Assembly: GCF_000715505.1 (NCBI RefSeq)
Contig: NZ_JHEH01000006.1
Coordinates: 1 to 64,000, forward strand
DNA length: 64,000 nt
DNA from: Thioclava dalianensis
GTDB lineage: Bacteria > Pseudomonadota > Alphaproteobacteria > Rhodobacterales > Rhodobacteraceae
Direction: 5' to 3'
Shown here piece by piece: positions 16,463 to 25,088 of this stretch. The notes below the pieces were generated by a model, which ran no database searches, had not been told where the DNA came from, and saw only the letters and a program-made list of their open reading frames with translations. The position numbers were made by a program, and so were the translations under genes. The stretch's first letter is position 1. Each line of letters begins with the position of its first letter.

Positions 16463-17251
16463 TCACTGGGGCACAGGCTTAATCGCGTCGAGAAAGGCCT
16501 GATGGAGCGGGGCATTGGCCACGACGATCCCATCGGCTTGCGGATGGGCCTCGTTGAAGCGCAACGCCGCCCCATTGCGGTCGCTGGTGCGCAGGCCCGC
16601 ACGCTCAGCGATCAGGCTGGCGGCGGCAATGTCCCATTCCCATGCGGCACGCAGCGAAATCGTCGCATCGAAACGCCCCTCCGCCACCAGGCAGAGCCGC
16701 CAGGCGAGCGAGGAGCGCAGGGTCCGCTTATAGGCCGGCACCTCGCCCGCGCGCCAATGCATCGGATTGTCCGAGAGTTTCGAGGTCAACACTTTCGCGT
16801 CGATCAGATCGGCACGCTGGCTTGGCGTCAGCGGTTTCCCGTTGAGCAGCGCAGGCCCATCAAGTGTCGCGCTATAGGTCAGGCCGTGGACCGGCAGATG
16901 CACGATTCCGGCCACGACGCGGTGTCCCTCGGTCACGGCCAAAGCATGGGCAAACCCGCCATCGCCGTTCAGAAAGGCGCGGGTGCCATCGATCGGATCG
17001 ACGATGAAGCTGTGCTTGGCTGCGAGGCGCGCGGGATCGTCGACGCTCTCTTCAGACAGCCAGCCATAATCCGGACGCGCGGCACGCAGCTCGGCTTCCA
17101 GCATCGCATTCACCGCAAGATCGGCCTCCGAGACCGGCCCCGCGCCGTCGCCCTTATCCCAGGAGTCCGGCGCGTGCTTCCAGTAGCGCAGGGCGATCCG
17201 GCCCGCCTCTAGCGCGGCCTCGTGGAGCAAGGTGAGATCATTCGCCTGCAA
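16463..17251 (-). CDS. cysQ: inositol monophosphatase family, 3'(2'),5'-bisphosphate nucleotidase (CysQ-like)
   Basis: Metal-dependent phosphatase of the IMPase superfamily. CysQ members remove the 3' phosphate of PAP made in sulfate assimilation. The 262 residues carry all metal-site motifs: VSEADLAVN, WLSEES, DPIDGTRAFLNG and AWEWDIAAASLIAERAG. Length matches CysQ. The start is TTG at 17251, since an in-frame TGA lies just upstream; AAGGGATGACGC precedes it. It overlaps the end of pmbA by 14 bases, so the two are translated together. Inositol-1-phosphatase activity is an alternative; CysQ is favoured by the NGDGGFAHALAV segment but not certain. Confidence 0.85.
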   Translation of the reverse strand: MQANDLTLLHEAALEAGRIALRYWKHAPDSWDKGDGAGPVSEADLAVNAMLEAELRAARPDYGWLSEESVDDPARLAAKHSFIVDPIDGTRAFLNGDGGFAHALAVTEGHRVVAGIVHLPVHGLTYSATLDGPALLNGKPLTPSQRADLIDAKVLTSKLSDNPMHWRAGEVPAYKRTLRSSLAWRLCLVAEGRFDATISLRAAWEWDIAAASLIAERAGLRTSDRNGAALRFNEAHPQADGIVVANAPLHQAFLDAIKPVPQ

Positions 17252-18587
17252 GCGTCATCCCTTCGATTAGAAGCGAGGGCACGATATGGCTCAGATGGGT
17301 GCGCGCGTCATTGGCGGGTGTCAGCGAGCGCAGCATGTCGCGCAGATTACCTGCGATGGTGCATTCGTTGACCGGATGGGTGATCTTGCCATTCTCGACC
17401 CAAAACCCGGAGGCGCCGCGCGAATAATCTCCGGTATTGGGGTTGATCGTGGCGCCGATGAACGAGGTGACCAGAAGCCCGGTTCCCATCTCGGCCAGCA
17501 GAGCATCGCGGCTTTGCGTGCCTTGGGTCAGGCTCACATTGCCGACCCCCGGCGAGGGCGGCGAAGAGGTCCCGCGCCCGGCACAGGCGGTCGATTGCAG
17601 CCCGAGTTTGCGCGCCGTGGCCAGATCCAGCGTCCAGCTGCGCAGCACGCCGTTCTCGACGATGGCGCGGCGCGCCGTGGGCAGCCCCTCGGCATCGAAG
17701 GGGCGCGAGCCCGAGACACGTTTGCGGTGGGGCTCTTCGAACAGCGAGAGCGCATCGGGCAGGACCGGCTGATCCATCGCATCGCGCAGCCAAGAGGCAC
17801 CGCGCGTGATCGCCTGCCCATTCACTGCCGCCAGAAGATGCCCGATGAGCGAGCCCGAGATCCGCTCGTCGAGCAGAACCGGATAGGCGCCGGTCTTGGG
17901 GCGGCGCGGCTTGCTGCGCGCCACGGCCCGCTCGCCCGCAAGCTGGCCGATTTCGCGCGCGGAGGGCAGATCCGACTGGAAGATCCGGCTTTCGGCGGCC
18001 CAGTCGCGCTCCATTCCCAGCCCCTCGCCGGAAATCGCCACGGCAGAGATCGAGCGCGAGGACCTGCTGTAGCCGCCGCTGAACCCGTTGCTCGCGGCAA
18101 GATGCATCCGGCGGTAATTATACGCAGCCGAGGCGGATTGCACCTGATCGACGCCTGCCACCCCAAGGGCGGCTGCTTCGGCGGCTTGTGCATCCTCTTG
18201 CAGCGCGGCGGCGGCGGGTTCCTCGGCGGGGTCTGCGAGCTCCAAAGCTGCGGCATCCCAGTCGCGGATAAGCTGATCGGGATCGGCCAGACCGATATAC
18301 TGATCCTGCGGGGCCTCGCGCGCCATCGCGACCGCACGTTCCGCCATCTGTGCGATGGTGCGCTCGGAGACGTCAGAGGCGGAGACGCAGGCCTGACGCC
18401 CGTCGATCAACACGCGCAGGCCGATCTCGACCCCTTCGGCCCGTTCGGCCTGCTCGAGCACGCCTGCGCGCACGTCGATGGCAACCGAACGGCCATCGAC
18501 CGCAATCGCGTCGGCCTCTTTGGCGCCTGCGCGGCGCGCGGCTGACAGCAGGGTCTCCGTCAGCTTGGGCAGGGATATGTCAGTCAT
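17238..18587 (-). CDS. pmbA: PmbA/TldE metalloprotease-family protein
   Basis: PmbA (TldE), the subunit that pairs with TldD in a heterodimeric metalloprotease of the cytoplasm. The partner TldD holds the HExxxH zinc motif; this protein lacks it, as PmbA does. The 449 residues contain the family patterns VDGRSVAIDVRAGVLEQAE, RRPKTGAYPVLLDERISGSLIGHLLAAVNGQ split over 208-240, GLPTARRAIVENGVLRSW and the C-terminal NPNTGDYSRGASGFWVENG. ATG at 18587 follows AAGAGGTGAGC; a GTG two codons upstream is less likely. tldD is not in the window. Confidence 0.94.
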   Translation of the reverse strand: MTDISLPKLTETLLSAARRAGAKEADAIAVDGRSVAIDVRAGVLEQAERAEGVEIGLRVLIDGRQACVSASDVSERTIAQMAERAVAMAREAPQDQYIGLADPDQLIRDWDAAALELADPAEEPAAAALQEDAQAAEAAALGVAGVDQVQSASAAYNYRRMHLAASNGFSGGYSRSSRSISAVAISGEGLGMERDWAAESRIFQSDLPSAREIGQLAGERAVARSKPRRPKTGAYPVLLDERISGSLIGHLLAAVNGQAITRGASWLRDAMDQPVLPDALSLFEEPHRKRVSGSRPFDAEGLPTARRAIVENGVLRSWTLDLATARKLGLQSTACAGRGTSSPPSPGVGNVSLTQGTQSRDALLAEMGTGLLVTSFIGATINPNTGDYSRGASGFWVENGKITHPVNECTIAGNLRDMLRSLTPANDARTHLSHIVPSLLIEGMTLAGE

Positions 18588-18607
18588 GCTCACCTCTTGA
18601 AAGGATC

Positions 18608-18636
18608 GGGGCCGCCCGGATTTCCCGGACGGCCCC
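18608..18636 (-). terminator. hairpin after the DUF2125 gene
   Basis: Stem GGGGCCGYCCGG / CCGGRCGGCCCC with one mismatch and a short loop, followed on the minus strand by GATCCTTT. It lies between the DUF2125 stop and pmbA. The U-tract is weak, so termination may be partial. Confidence 0.5.
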
Positions 18637-18655
18637 GGATCTCATGGGACGTCTC

Positions 18656-20140
18656 TTATTGGACGCGCTGGCCATTGACGAGGATTTCCCCGCCGTCTTT
18701 GAATTCCACCTTCGATTCCACCGCATCATCGCCAGTGGATTTGGCGTAAAGCCCGAGCATCATCCGCCCGAACATGATTTTATCCTGCGGCACTAGGCCC
18801 GAGGCCACGAGGTTGTCCATCAGGGCATTTGCGCCTGTGAGGGTCAGATCAATCGTGCCAACGGGCTGCGGAACCGGCGTGGAATTGTCGAAGGTCAGTG
18901 CACCTGAGCCGCGCAGATCGGCGCCCATCAGCGTGAGTTGCAGCGCGTTGATATCAGCGCTTTGCATCTCGATCGGCGGCGACGACATTTTCGCGGCAGC
19001 CTTCGAGAACAAATCAGCCGTCAGCATGGCTTTGCCCGACAGGTCGACCACAAGCGAGGCCGGGTCGCGCGGCAATTTCTTATCCGGGTCGAACATGTTC
19101 CAGATGTCATCAGAGACGGTCAGCCCCTTGAGCGCAATCTTCGCCTTATAGGGTTGGGCTGTGTCGGATTTGCTGACCGGGATCAAGAAATTCGTCACGA
19201 TCTCATCGAGCCCGGCCGTGACTGGGAAGGGCAGTTTCTGCGAGGTCATGTTGAGCTTGGAGCCCTCGGCGGTGGCGCCGTACTGAACGGACTCCTGCGT
19301 CATCACAGCGGTCAATGCGCCCGATTGCGCGCTCGTCTTCACCGAGACCGGGCCTTCATTGGCATCGGCGCTGAGGCTGAAATCGCTTGCGCCATAGGTC
19401 GCCTGAAAGTCAATCTTCGCGCCTGCGTTCAATGCCGTATCGAGCTCTTCCATCGAGACGCCCTCGGGCAGAACGAAACTGCCGTTATAGCTCACGTCTG
19501 CGACGCTTCCCGACAGGTTGAACGTCCCGGAGGTTTCCGGGTCCGCGCCCGACGCGCTCATCCGGACGAGCTTGGTCGTGACGTTCGAGGTAATATCCTG
19601 CCCGCCCGACTGCTTCATCTCATAGGTGCCCTTGGTCCCCTCGAGCGAGACAAAGACCTTGACGGGTTTGGCCGTCTTGCCCGCCTTGTCCTGATCCATC
19701 TCGACGGTCATTTTCGGCGAGTCGATGTCGTAGATCATATCTTCAGGCGTGCCTGAAACGGTGATCTTGCTGTCTTGCTGGGTGAGCACCATGTCGAGCT
19801 GGACCGGGCCATCCTCGCCCATATCGGTCGTCGCGACCCCGTTCATCTTCTCGGACATCGTGGCGTCAACCGTGCCATCGCCATTGTCGTGCAGTTTGAT
19901 GCTCGGCACCGTGAGCGTGAAGCTCGAATCGCCCGATGTGTTCTCAAGCGTCACGTCCGAGATGGTATAGGTGTCGCCGCTGCGATCCTTGCTGCCGGTG
20001 GTGACCTTGTAGCCGTAAGACTCATAGCCCTTTTGCCACGCCGTCCAAACCTGCTCGGGCGTGACATCAGCGAAAGCGGCGGGGGCGGAAATCAGGGAAA
20101 CGCAGAATGCCCCGACTGCGGCTGAGTTGACTCGTGCCAT
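18656..20140 (-). CDS. DUF2125 family periplasmic protein
   Basis: Secreted protein of unknown function, assigned to DUF2125. The 494 residues start with a Sec signal peptide (VGAFCVSLISAPAAFADV, cleavage after AFA). A long beta-rich body follows, with repeated short segments such as TPEDMIYDIDSPKMTVEMDQ. The C-terminus, VESKVEFKDGGEILVNGQRVQ, is the part most conserved in the family. No catalytic motif is visible. The pattern resembles AsmA/lipid-transfer-like beta proteins only loosely. It is transcribed alone, with a 116-base divergent gap to the enoyl-CoA hydratase gene and a hairpin behind it. Confidence 0.8.
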   Translation of the reverse strand: MARVNSAAVGAFCVSLISAPAAFADVTPEQVWTAWQKGYESYGYKVTTGSKDRSGDTYTISDVTLENTSGDSSFTLTVPSIKLHDNGDGTVDATMSEKMNGVATTDMGEDGPVQLDMVLTQQDSKITVSGTPEDMIYDIDSPKMTVEMDQDKAGKTAKPVKVFVSLEGTKGTYEMKQSGGQDITSNVTTKLVRMSASGADPETSGTFNLSGSVADVSYNGSFVLPEGVSMEELDTALNAGAKIDFQATYGASDFSLSADANEGPVSVKTSAQSGALTAVMTQESVQYGATAEGSKLNMTSQKLPFPVTAGLDEIVTNFLIPVSKSDTAQPYKAKIALKGLTVSDDIWNMFDPDKKLPRDPASLVVDLSGKAMLTADLFSKAAAKMSSPPIEMQSADINALQLTLMGADLRGSGALTFDNSTPVPQPVGTIDLTLTGANALMDNLVASGLVPQDKIMFGRMMLGLYAKSTGDDAVESKVEFKDGGEILVNGQRVQ

Positions 20141-20256
20141 AGATGCACCTTTCGTGATACCGATAAAGTTGCGCTATCCTCCTTTGGGGCTGGATGATGG
20201 TCAAGGCCTAGCGGCGCCTCAAGCGTGGCGGAAATCCACGAGAAACGGAGATGTGC

Positions 20257-20871
20257 ATGATCCGGCTGACGCAAGATGCGGGTATTTGGCAGGTGACAAT
20301 CGACCGACCCGAGGCTGCGAATGCGCTGACGGGCGAGATGCTGGGCCGTTTGGCCGATATCGCAGAGGCGGCGGCTCAGGCACAGGCGCGGGCCTTTGTG
20401 CTCACGGGCACGGGCCGGGTTTTCTCCGCCGGGGCTGATCTGGCGGAGGCGCGCGCAGGTCTGGCGCTCGATCCGGTCTGGGAACGTCTGTCGGCGGCGA
20501 TTGCGGCCTTGCCCTGTCTGAGTATCGCCGCGCTGAATGGCACGTTGGCGGGTGGGGCGATGGGGATGGCTCTGGCCTGCGATCTGCGGATCTCGGTGCC
20601 CGGGGCCAAGGTGTTTTACCCGGTCATGAAGCTCGGTTTCCTGCCCCAGCCTTCCGATCCCGCGCGGATGGTTGCCCTGATCGGTCCGGCGCGCAGCAAG
20701 ATGATCCTGATGGCCGGGCAGAAGATCACCGTCGAAGAGGCGCAGGATTGGGGCTTGATCGATCGGATCGTGCCGCCCGAGGCGCTGATCGAGACTGCGC
20801 ATGCGCTGGCGTCCGATGCGCTGAGCGCGAGCGTTGAACATAGCGCGGCGATCAAGGGGATGATCGGTTGA
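20257..20871 (+). CDS. enoyl-CoA hydratase/isomerase family protein
   Basis: Crotonase-fold protein, 204 residues, shorter than the usual 255-260. It shows the start WQVTIDRPEAANALTGEML, the oxyanion-hole segments FVLTGTGRVFSAGADLAEA and ALNGTLAGGAMGMALACDLRI, and KVFYPVMKLGFLP. The C-terminal helical part ends early (SVEHSAAIKGMIG). The glutamates used by hydratases are not clearly present, so the reaction may be isomerase- or other crotonase-type. The start at 20257 is six bases after AAACGGAG; ATG 20251 is the alternative. Substrate unknown. Confidence 0.85.
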   Translation: MIRLTQDAGIWQVTIDRPEAANALTGEMLGRLADIAEAAAQAQARAFVLTGTGRVFSAGADLAEARAGLALDPVWERLSAAIAALPCLSIAALNGTLAGGAMGMALACDLRISVPGAKVFYPVMKLGFLPQPSDPARMVALIGPARSKMILMAGQKITVEEAQDWGLIDRIVPPEALIETAHALASDALSASVEHSAAIKGMIG

Positions 20872-20873
20872 AG

Positions 20874-20902
20874 AAGACCCGATGACGCTGCCAACGGGTC
20901 TT
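20874..20902. terminator. bidirectional hairpin between convergent genes
   Basis: Perfect 8-bp arms AAGACCCG / CGGGTCTT around a 13-base loop, between the ends of the enoyl-CoA hydratase gene and the DUF2853 gene. U-runs are short on both sides, so the strength is uncertain. Confidence 0.45.
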
Positions 20903-20919
20903 GGAGCCTCAGCGCGCGC

Positions 20920-21261
20920 TTAGGCGTAAACGCTTTCCTTACCGAAATGCTTGGTCAGCATGTAATAGATCACGGCGCGGTATTTGTTGCGCTCCGAGCG
21001 GCCATAGGTCTCGATCACCGCATCGATTGCATCCATCAAAGCCGGGCTGTCGGACAGGCCAAGCTTCTTGACGAGGAAGTTGTCCTTGACGGTTTCCAGC
21101 TCGGATTTGTCAGAGCCTGCGACGGTCGAGGCATCCGCATTATAAATCGCGGGGCCGCAGGCGATGGTCACCTTGGTCAGAAGGTCCATGTCCGGCGTCA
21201 TGCCGCATTTGCTTTTCAGATCGTCGGCATATTTCGCGATCAGTTCGTCTCTTTTTCCCAT
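20920..21261 (-). CDS. DUF2853 family protein
   Basis: Small cytoplasmic protein of unknown function, 113 residues, DUF2853. The sequence has the family features MGKRDELIAKYADDLKSK, VTIACGPAIYNADASTVAGSD, and the end YRAVIYYMLTKHFGKESVYA. It is mainly helical with no membrane segment. The start at 21261 follows AGGTGGG; the frame continues to 21375 but without a ribosome binding site. No operon partner. Confidence 0.85.
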   Translation of the reverse strand: MGKRDELIAKYADDLKSKCGMTPDMDLLTKVTIACGPAIYNADASTVAGSDKSELETVKDNFLVKKLGLSDSPALMDAIDAVIETYGRSERNKYRAVIYYMLTKHFGKESVYA

Positions 21262-21365
21262 ATGTCCCACCTGTGAAATTGCTTTGCCCGCATAATTCGG
21301 ACGAGATGCAGGGTAAGACGAGAGTGTGAAATTACAAAGCCTAAATCCCGACGCCGCGTCAGCCT

Positions 21366-22100
21366 CTAGCTGCACCGCCCCCAGCCGCGCGATTGCAGGT
21401 GGAAATGATCGGCATGCAACGCGTTGAACTCCGGGCCGAGCGTCGTTGCGAACCAGCGACAGGCGGTGTCGCGGGCCGCTCGAAGGAAGGCCGCGCCGTC
21501 CGGGCTGTCCCAGTCGCGCTTGAGCACCAGCCGCGTGCCGTCGGCAAAGCGAAAGCCCGAGATGTCGATGGCCTCGGCGGTGGCATGCAGGCTCATCCGG
21601 CTGGATTGCCCGGAGGGGGTGCGGATTGGGCGGCAGTTATACGAAGACAGATGGTCGATGGCGGTGAGGCGCGTTCCCAGCAGCTCTTGTGCCATCGGCT
21701 TGAGCCCGTGTTGCGTCCACATCGCCACGCGCAGCGCCAGATCGCATCGGGTCTCGAGCGGGCGCAGCGACACGGCGGCGGCGCGGCGCAGCGTGACGCG
21801 GTTGGCGATCCCGCAGGCGGGGTTCTCGGGCGCCAGATCGGGCAGGGCGGTAAAGCCCGCGCCAGTTTCAAGGGCTGCGCGGCAGCGCTCCGGGTTGCGC
21901 AATGCGGTTGCGAATTTTGCGCGCGTGAAGGGTGTGATCGGGTCCGAGATCACCAGCGGCGCGCGCGGGTTCCAAGCCGAGGGGATGGGCACATCGGGAC
22001 GGCCGAGCCAGAACCAGCCAGTCGCCACAAGGGCTGCCACCAGACCCGCCCGGCTGAGCCAGCGCAGGCCTTCGATCAAAAGTTTTGTCCGTCGTGTCAT
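21366..22100 (-). CDS. extensin-like protein, membrane-anchored
   Basis: Extensin-like C-terminal domain family protein, 244 residues, with one N-terminal membrane helix (GLVAALVATGWFWLG) that anchors it on the periplasmic side. The conserved domain runs from about residue 75: NPACGIANRVTL, HLSSYNCRPI, SLHATAEAIDISGFRFADG and the end LHADHFHLQSRGWGRCS. The HxxxxxxD and HADHFH patterns resemble zinc-dependent peptidoglycan peptidases of the LAS type, so a cell-wall role is plausible but unproven. Four paired-looking cysteines agree with a periplasmic location. Confidence 0.85.
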   Translation of the reverse strand: MTRRTKLLIEGLRWLSRAGLVAALVATGWFWLGRPDVPIPSAWNPRAPLVISDPITPFTRAKFATALRNPERCRAALETGAGFTALPDLAPENPACGIANRVTLRRAAAVSLRPLETRCDLALRVAMWTQHGLKPMAQELLGTRLTAIDHLSSYNCRPIRTPSGQSSRMSLHATAEAIDISGFRFADGTRLVLKRDWDSPDGAAFLRAARDTACRWFATTLGPEFNALHADHFHLQSRGWGRCS

Positions 22101-22152
22101 GGCGCTCCCATCATCTCAAAATGGGGAGCAGTTGGCCTGATGTGAAGGCATG

Positions 22153-22178
22153 AAAAAACCGCGCCCGAAGGCGCGGTT
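22153..22178 (-). terminator. rho-independent terminator of ahcY
   Basis: Stem AACCGCGCC / GGCGCGGTT with a TTCG tetraloop on the minus strand, followed by a run of U. It lies 24 bases after the ahcY stop. Confidence 0.88.
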
Positions 22179-22201
22179 GATGCGACGATCCGAGGGATCG
22201 A

Positions 22202-23590
22202 TCAGTAGCGGTAATGCTCGGGCTTGTAGGGGCCCTCGACGGTGACGCCGATATAGGCGGCCTGCTCGGGCTTCAGCTCGGTCAGTTTCACGCCGATCCG
22301 GTCGAGGTGAAGCCGTGCGACCTTCTCATCCAGGTGTTTGGGCAGGATGTAGACGCCGGGCTGATACTCGTCGCCCTTGGTCCACAGCTCGATCTGCGCC
22401 AGCACCTGGTTGGTGAAGCTGGCCGACATCACAAAGCTCGGATGGCCGGTCGCGTTGCCGAGGTTCAGCAGGCGCCCTTCGGAGAGCAGGATGATGCGAT
22501 TGCCCGACGGCATCTCGATCATATCCACCTGCTCTTTGATATTGGTCCATTTGTGGTTGCGCAGGTTTGCCACCTGAATTTCATTGTCGAAATGGCCGAT
22601 ATTGCCGACGATCGCCATGTTTTTCATCGCGCGCATATGCTCGATGCGGATGATGTCGCGGTTGCCGGTGGTGGTGATGAAGATGTCGGCGCTGTCGACC
22701 ACGTCTTCCAGCAGCACGACCTCGAACCCGTCCATCGCGGCCTGCAAGGCGCAGATCGGATCGACTTCCGTGACCTTCACGCGTGCGCCCGCGCCCAGAA
22801 GCGAGGCCGCGCAGCCCTTGCCGACATCGCCATAGCCGCAGACGACGGCGACTTTGCCGGCCATCATCACATCGGTGGCGCGGCGGATGCCGTCGACAAG
22901 GCTTTCCTTGCAGCCATATTTATTGTCGAATTTCGACTTGGTGACGGAGTCGTTGACGTTGATCGCAGGGAAAGGAAGCTGACCTTTCTTGTGCAGGTCA
23001 TAAAGGCGATGCACGCCGGTCGTGGTCTCTTCGGACACGCCTTGGATCGCCTCGCGGGTTTTGGTGAACCAGCCGGGGGACTCCGCCATCCGCTTCTTGA
23101 TCTGCTTGAAGATGACCTCTTCCTCTTCCGAGGTGGGGACTTCGATCAGATCGGTCTCGCCCGCCTCGACGCGCGCGCCAAGCAGCACGTAAAGCGTGGC
23201 ATCGCCGCCATCGTCGAGGATCATGTTCGCGCCTTCGGGGAACTGGAAGGAGCGGTCGAGATAATCCCAATGCTCGGTCAGGGACTGGCCCTTGATCGCA
23301 AAGACCGGGGTGCCGCCCGCCGCGATTGCGGCCGCCGCGTGATCTTGGGTCGAATAGATGTTGCACGAGGCCCAACGCACATCCGCGCCCAGCTCTACCA
23401 GCGTCTCGATCAGCACCGCGGTCTGAATGGTCATGTGCAGCGAACCTACGATCCGCGCGCCCTTGAGCGGTTTGCTCTGACCAAATTCCGCGCGGCAGGC
23501 CATCAGCCCCGGCATCTCGGTTTCGGCGATCTCAAGTTCCTTGCGGCCAAACTCAGCCAGCCCAATGTCCTTGACGATATAATCAGCCAT
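22202..23590 (-). CDS. ahcY: adenosylhomocysteinase
   Basis: Splits S-adenosylhomocysteine into adenosine and homocysteine with bound NAD, clearing the by-product of methylation. The 462 residues are full length. They include [16 protein letters not shown], the NAD loop [15 protein letters not shown], the substrate segments [15 protein letters not shown] and [20 protein letters not shown], and the C-terminal [11 protein letters not shown] that reaches the partner subunit's active site. A short leader hairpin covers its Shine-Dalgarno. ahcY beside the reg genes is typical of Rhodobacter relatives. Confidence 0.98.
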   Translation of the reverse strand: MADYIVKDIGLAEFGRKELEIAETEMPGLMACRAEFGQSKPLKGARIVGSLHMTIQTAVLIETLVELGADVRWASCNIYSTQDHAAAAIAAGGTPVFAIKGQSLTEHWDYLDRSFQFPEGANMILDDGGDATLYVLLGARVEAGETDLIEVPTSEEEEVIFKQIKKRMAESPGWFTKTREAIQGVSEETTTGVHRLYDLHKKGQLPFPAINVNDSVTKSKFDNKYGCKESLVDGIRRATDVMMAGKVAVVCGYGDVGKGCAASLLGAGARVKVTEVDPICALQAAMDGFEVVLLEDVVDSADIFITTTGNRDIIRIEHMRAMKNMAIVGNIGHFDNEIQVANLRNHKWTNIKEQVDMIEMPSGNRIILLSEGRLLNLGNATGHPSFVMSASFTNQVLAQIELWTKGDEYQPGVYILPKHLDEKVARLHLDRIGVKLTELKPEQAAYIGVTVEGPYKPEHYRY

Positions 23591-23594
23591 GTTG

Positions 23595-23620
23595 CGGCTC
23601 CCAAATGTTCATTTGAGCCG
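23595..23620 (-). promoter_or_regulatory. leader hairpin covering the ahcY ribosome binding site
   Basis: On the minus strand CGGCU and AGCCG pair, then CAAAU with AUUUG around a GAAC loop, with two bulged G. The only good Shine-Dalgarno (GGGAG, eight bases before the ATG) lies in the 3' arm, so folding would block translation. A second small hairpin (CGCA / TGCG) lies upstream at 23632-23645. It does not match the SAH or SAM/SAH riboswitch patterns I know. Confidence 0.5.
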
Positions 23621-23666
23621 TATGTAGCACTCGCACCTTAATGCGACAACAATGGCTGATCTCACA

Positions 23667-24179
23667 TCACGCGGCGGGCAGAATGCCCTCTTTGTGGAGC
23701 AAGGCGACCGGGTTTTCACCCTGCGTCCAGTTCATGCCCGAAGACACGACGCAAGAGACGCCATCGGCGCGGGTGTAGACCGCCGTCCACGTGCCCATGA
23801 TTTTCGAGGCCCAGAGCTCGACCGAGCGATTCCCGCTCAGCGTTTTCTCGAGACGGGGCTTCTCGGCGAAGTCATGGCCAAGTGTTTGGGTCAGCTTGGA
23901 GCGTATGTCGCAATAGGGAACATCGGGCGATTGCGCGACGCCGATCGTGTTGATCTTGTCGAAGGCGCGCAGATCGCCATAGGGAATATCGGAAGTGTCG
24001 CCATCCATCGGGCGCCCGTCGCCGGTATAGCCGCGCAACATGATATCGCGCGCATTGCTGTCGCTCTCGATGGATTGCTTGGGCTGGAACTGCGTCGAAA
24101 CGCTCGCGATCGCGATGGTCGCGGGAACGCTCAGTCCGACAAAGGCAGCCGCCAGAATGGATTTTTTCGAGGTCCGCAT
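23667..24179 (-). CDS. secreted protein of unknown function, predicted EcfG regulon member
   Basis: Unknown 170-residue protein. It begins MRTSKKSILAAAFVGLSV, a Sec signal peptide or membrane anchor ending near ATIAIA. The mature part has two cysteines (PYCDIRS and VSCVVSS), which could form a disulfide, and a conserved-looking C-terminal segment SVELWASKIMGTWTAVYTR. No family recognised. The start at 24179 follows GGGAGGACC. A GGAAC-N16-CGTT promoter sits upstream, so it is probably induced in the general stress response. Not in an operon. Confidence 0.75.
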   Translation of the reverse strand: MRTSKKSILAAAFVGLSVPATIAIASVSTQFQPKQSIESDSNARDIMLRGYTGDGRPMDGDTSDIPYGDLRAFDKINTIGVAQSPDVPYCDIRSKLTQTLGHDFAEKPRLEKTLSGNRSVELWASKIMGTWTAVYTRADGVSCVVSSGMNWTQGENPVALLHKEGILPAA

Positions 24180-24214
24180 GTCGAGGTCCTCCCTTTCCTG
24201 TGTGTCAAGTCGAA

Positions 24215-24239
24215 AACGCCCGCCGCATTGTCTGGTTCC
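24215..24239 (-). promoter_or_regulatory. EcfG-type promoter of the secreted protein gene
   Basis: Minus strand GGAAC (24239-24235), 16 bases, CGTT (24218-24215), 36 bases before the ATG at 24179. Both elements match the general-stress sigma consensus and the promoters of the phyR/nepR genes in this window. Confidence 0.65.
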
Positions 24240-24452
24240 CCCTTTGAGCGCGTTTGCGCGAAAGAAATGCGTGGCCACTCACGAAAAGCTCTCGCAACCT
24301 TGCGCGTGCAGACGCGGTGCCGGAAGGGTATAGCGGGGGCGAGGCGACCCGTTTTCACGCGGTCTCACGATTGGATGTAGAGGCTGAATTGTTTTAAATT
24401 CGGCCTGAATTTGACGACAGATCCGGTCTTAAAACCGGAAAAGGCAGGACAG

Positions 24453-25043
24453 ATGAAACGGGCTTGGCAACGTATGCTATCGGGACGGCGGCTTGATTTG
24501 CTCGATCCGACTCCGGTTGATATCGAGGTTGAAGATATTGCGCATGGGCTTGCCTTTGTTGCGCGCTGGAATGGTCAAACTTTCGGGGATTGGCCCTATT
24601 CCGTCGCCGAGCATTCGCTTCTCGTTGAGCAAATATTCACACTGCAAAATCCGAACGCAGATCCGAAATGGCAATTGGCCGCCCTTTTGCATGACGCGCC
24701 GGAATATGTTTTAGGGGATATGATCAGCCCGGTTAAAGCGACCGTCGGGGCTGGATATAGTGAGCTTGATTCGCGTCTGGCTGCAGCGGTGCATATCCGG
24801 TTCGGTCTGCCCGCAGCGCTTCCGGTCAAAATAAAGCGGGCCATCAAAAAGGCAGATATCGTTTCGGCCCGGCTGGAGGCCGAACAAATCGCTGGGTTTT
24901 CGAAAACCGAAGCGGATAAGATTTTTGGCAAGCTGGATCCAAAAATGGCGGAAGCTTTTGAAATTCGGCTGCGTCCACCCTCGCAGGTGCGGCTTGATTA
25001 CACCCGGCGTCACGAAACACTGCTGGCTGGGATCAAGATGTGA
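24453..25043 (+). CDS. HD-domain hydrolase, YfbR-like 5'-nucleotidase
   Basis: HD-superfamily phosphohydrolase, 196 residues, similar to YfbR-type 5'-deoxynucleotidases and to HD proteins acting on nucleotides. The metal site is visible as YSVAEHSLLVEQ, then LAALLHDAPEYVLGDMISPVK (the HD pair), and a later aspartate in IKKADIVSARLEAEQIAGF. TTG at 24411 would add 14 residues. I chose ATG 24453, which follows GGCAGGACAG. A small repeat CCGGT / ACCGG (24423-24438) lies just before the start. The 273-base gap upstream also holds the divergent EcfG-type promoter. Confidence 0.82.
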   Translation: MKRAWQRMLSGRRLDLLDPTPVDIEVEDIAHGLAFVARWNGQTFGDWPYSVAEHSLLVEQIFTLQNPNADPKWQLAALLHDAPEYVLGDMISPVKATVGAGYSELDSRLAAAVHIRFGLPAALPVKIKRAIKKADIVSARLEAEQIAGFSKTEADKIFGKLDPKMAEAFEIRLRPPSQVRLDYTRRHETLLAGIKM

Positions 25044-25070
25044 AAAGGTCCGCCCTCTAGGCGGACCCTT
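25043..25070. terminator. bidirectional terminator between yfbR-like gene and hvrA
   Basis: Perfect 8-bp stem GGTCCGCC / GGCGGACC with a 5-base loop. AAAA before it becomes the U-run for hvrA on the minus strand; CTT follows on the plus strand. Confidence 0.8.
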
Positions 25071-25088
25071 GAGCCGAGTGTGGTGCGC

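Noticed and set aside
17238-18587. PmbA/TldE as a processing protease for the nearby RiPP peptide
   Set aside because: TldD/TldE do process some RiPPs, but bufferins use a signal peptide removed by signal peptidase, the genes are on a separate operon and tldD is absent here. Closeness is probably chance.
23591-23666. SAH or SAM/SAH riboswitch before ahcY
   Set aside because: Gene context fits, but the region is too short and lacks the known consensus and pseudoknot pairing. Reported only as a leader hairpin.
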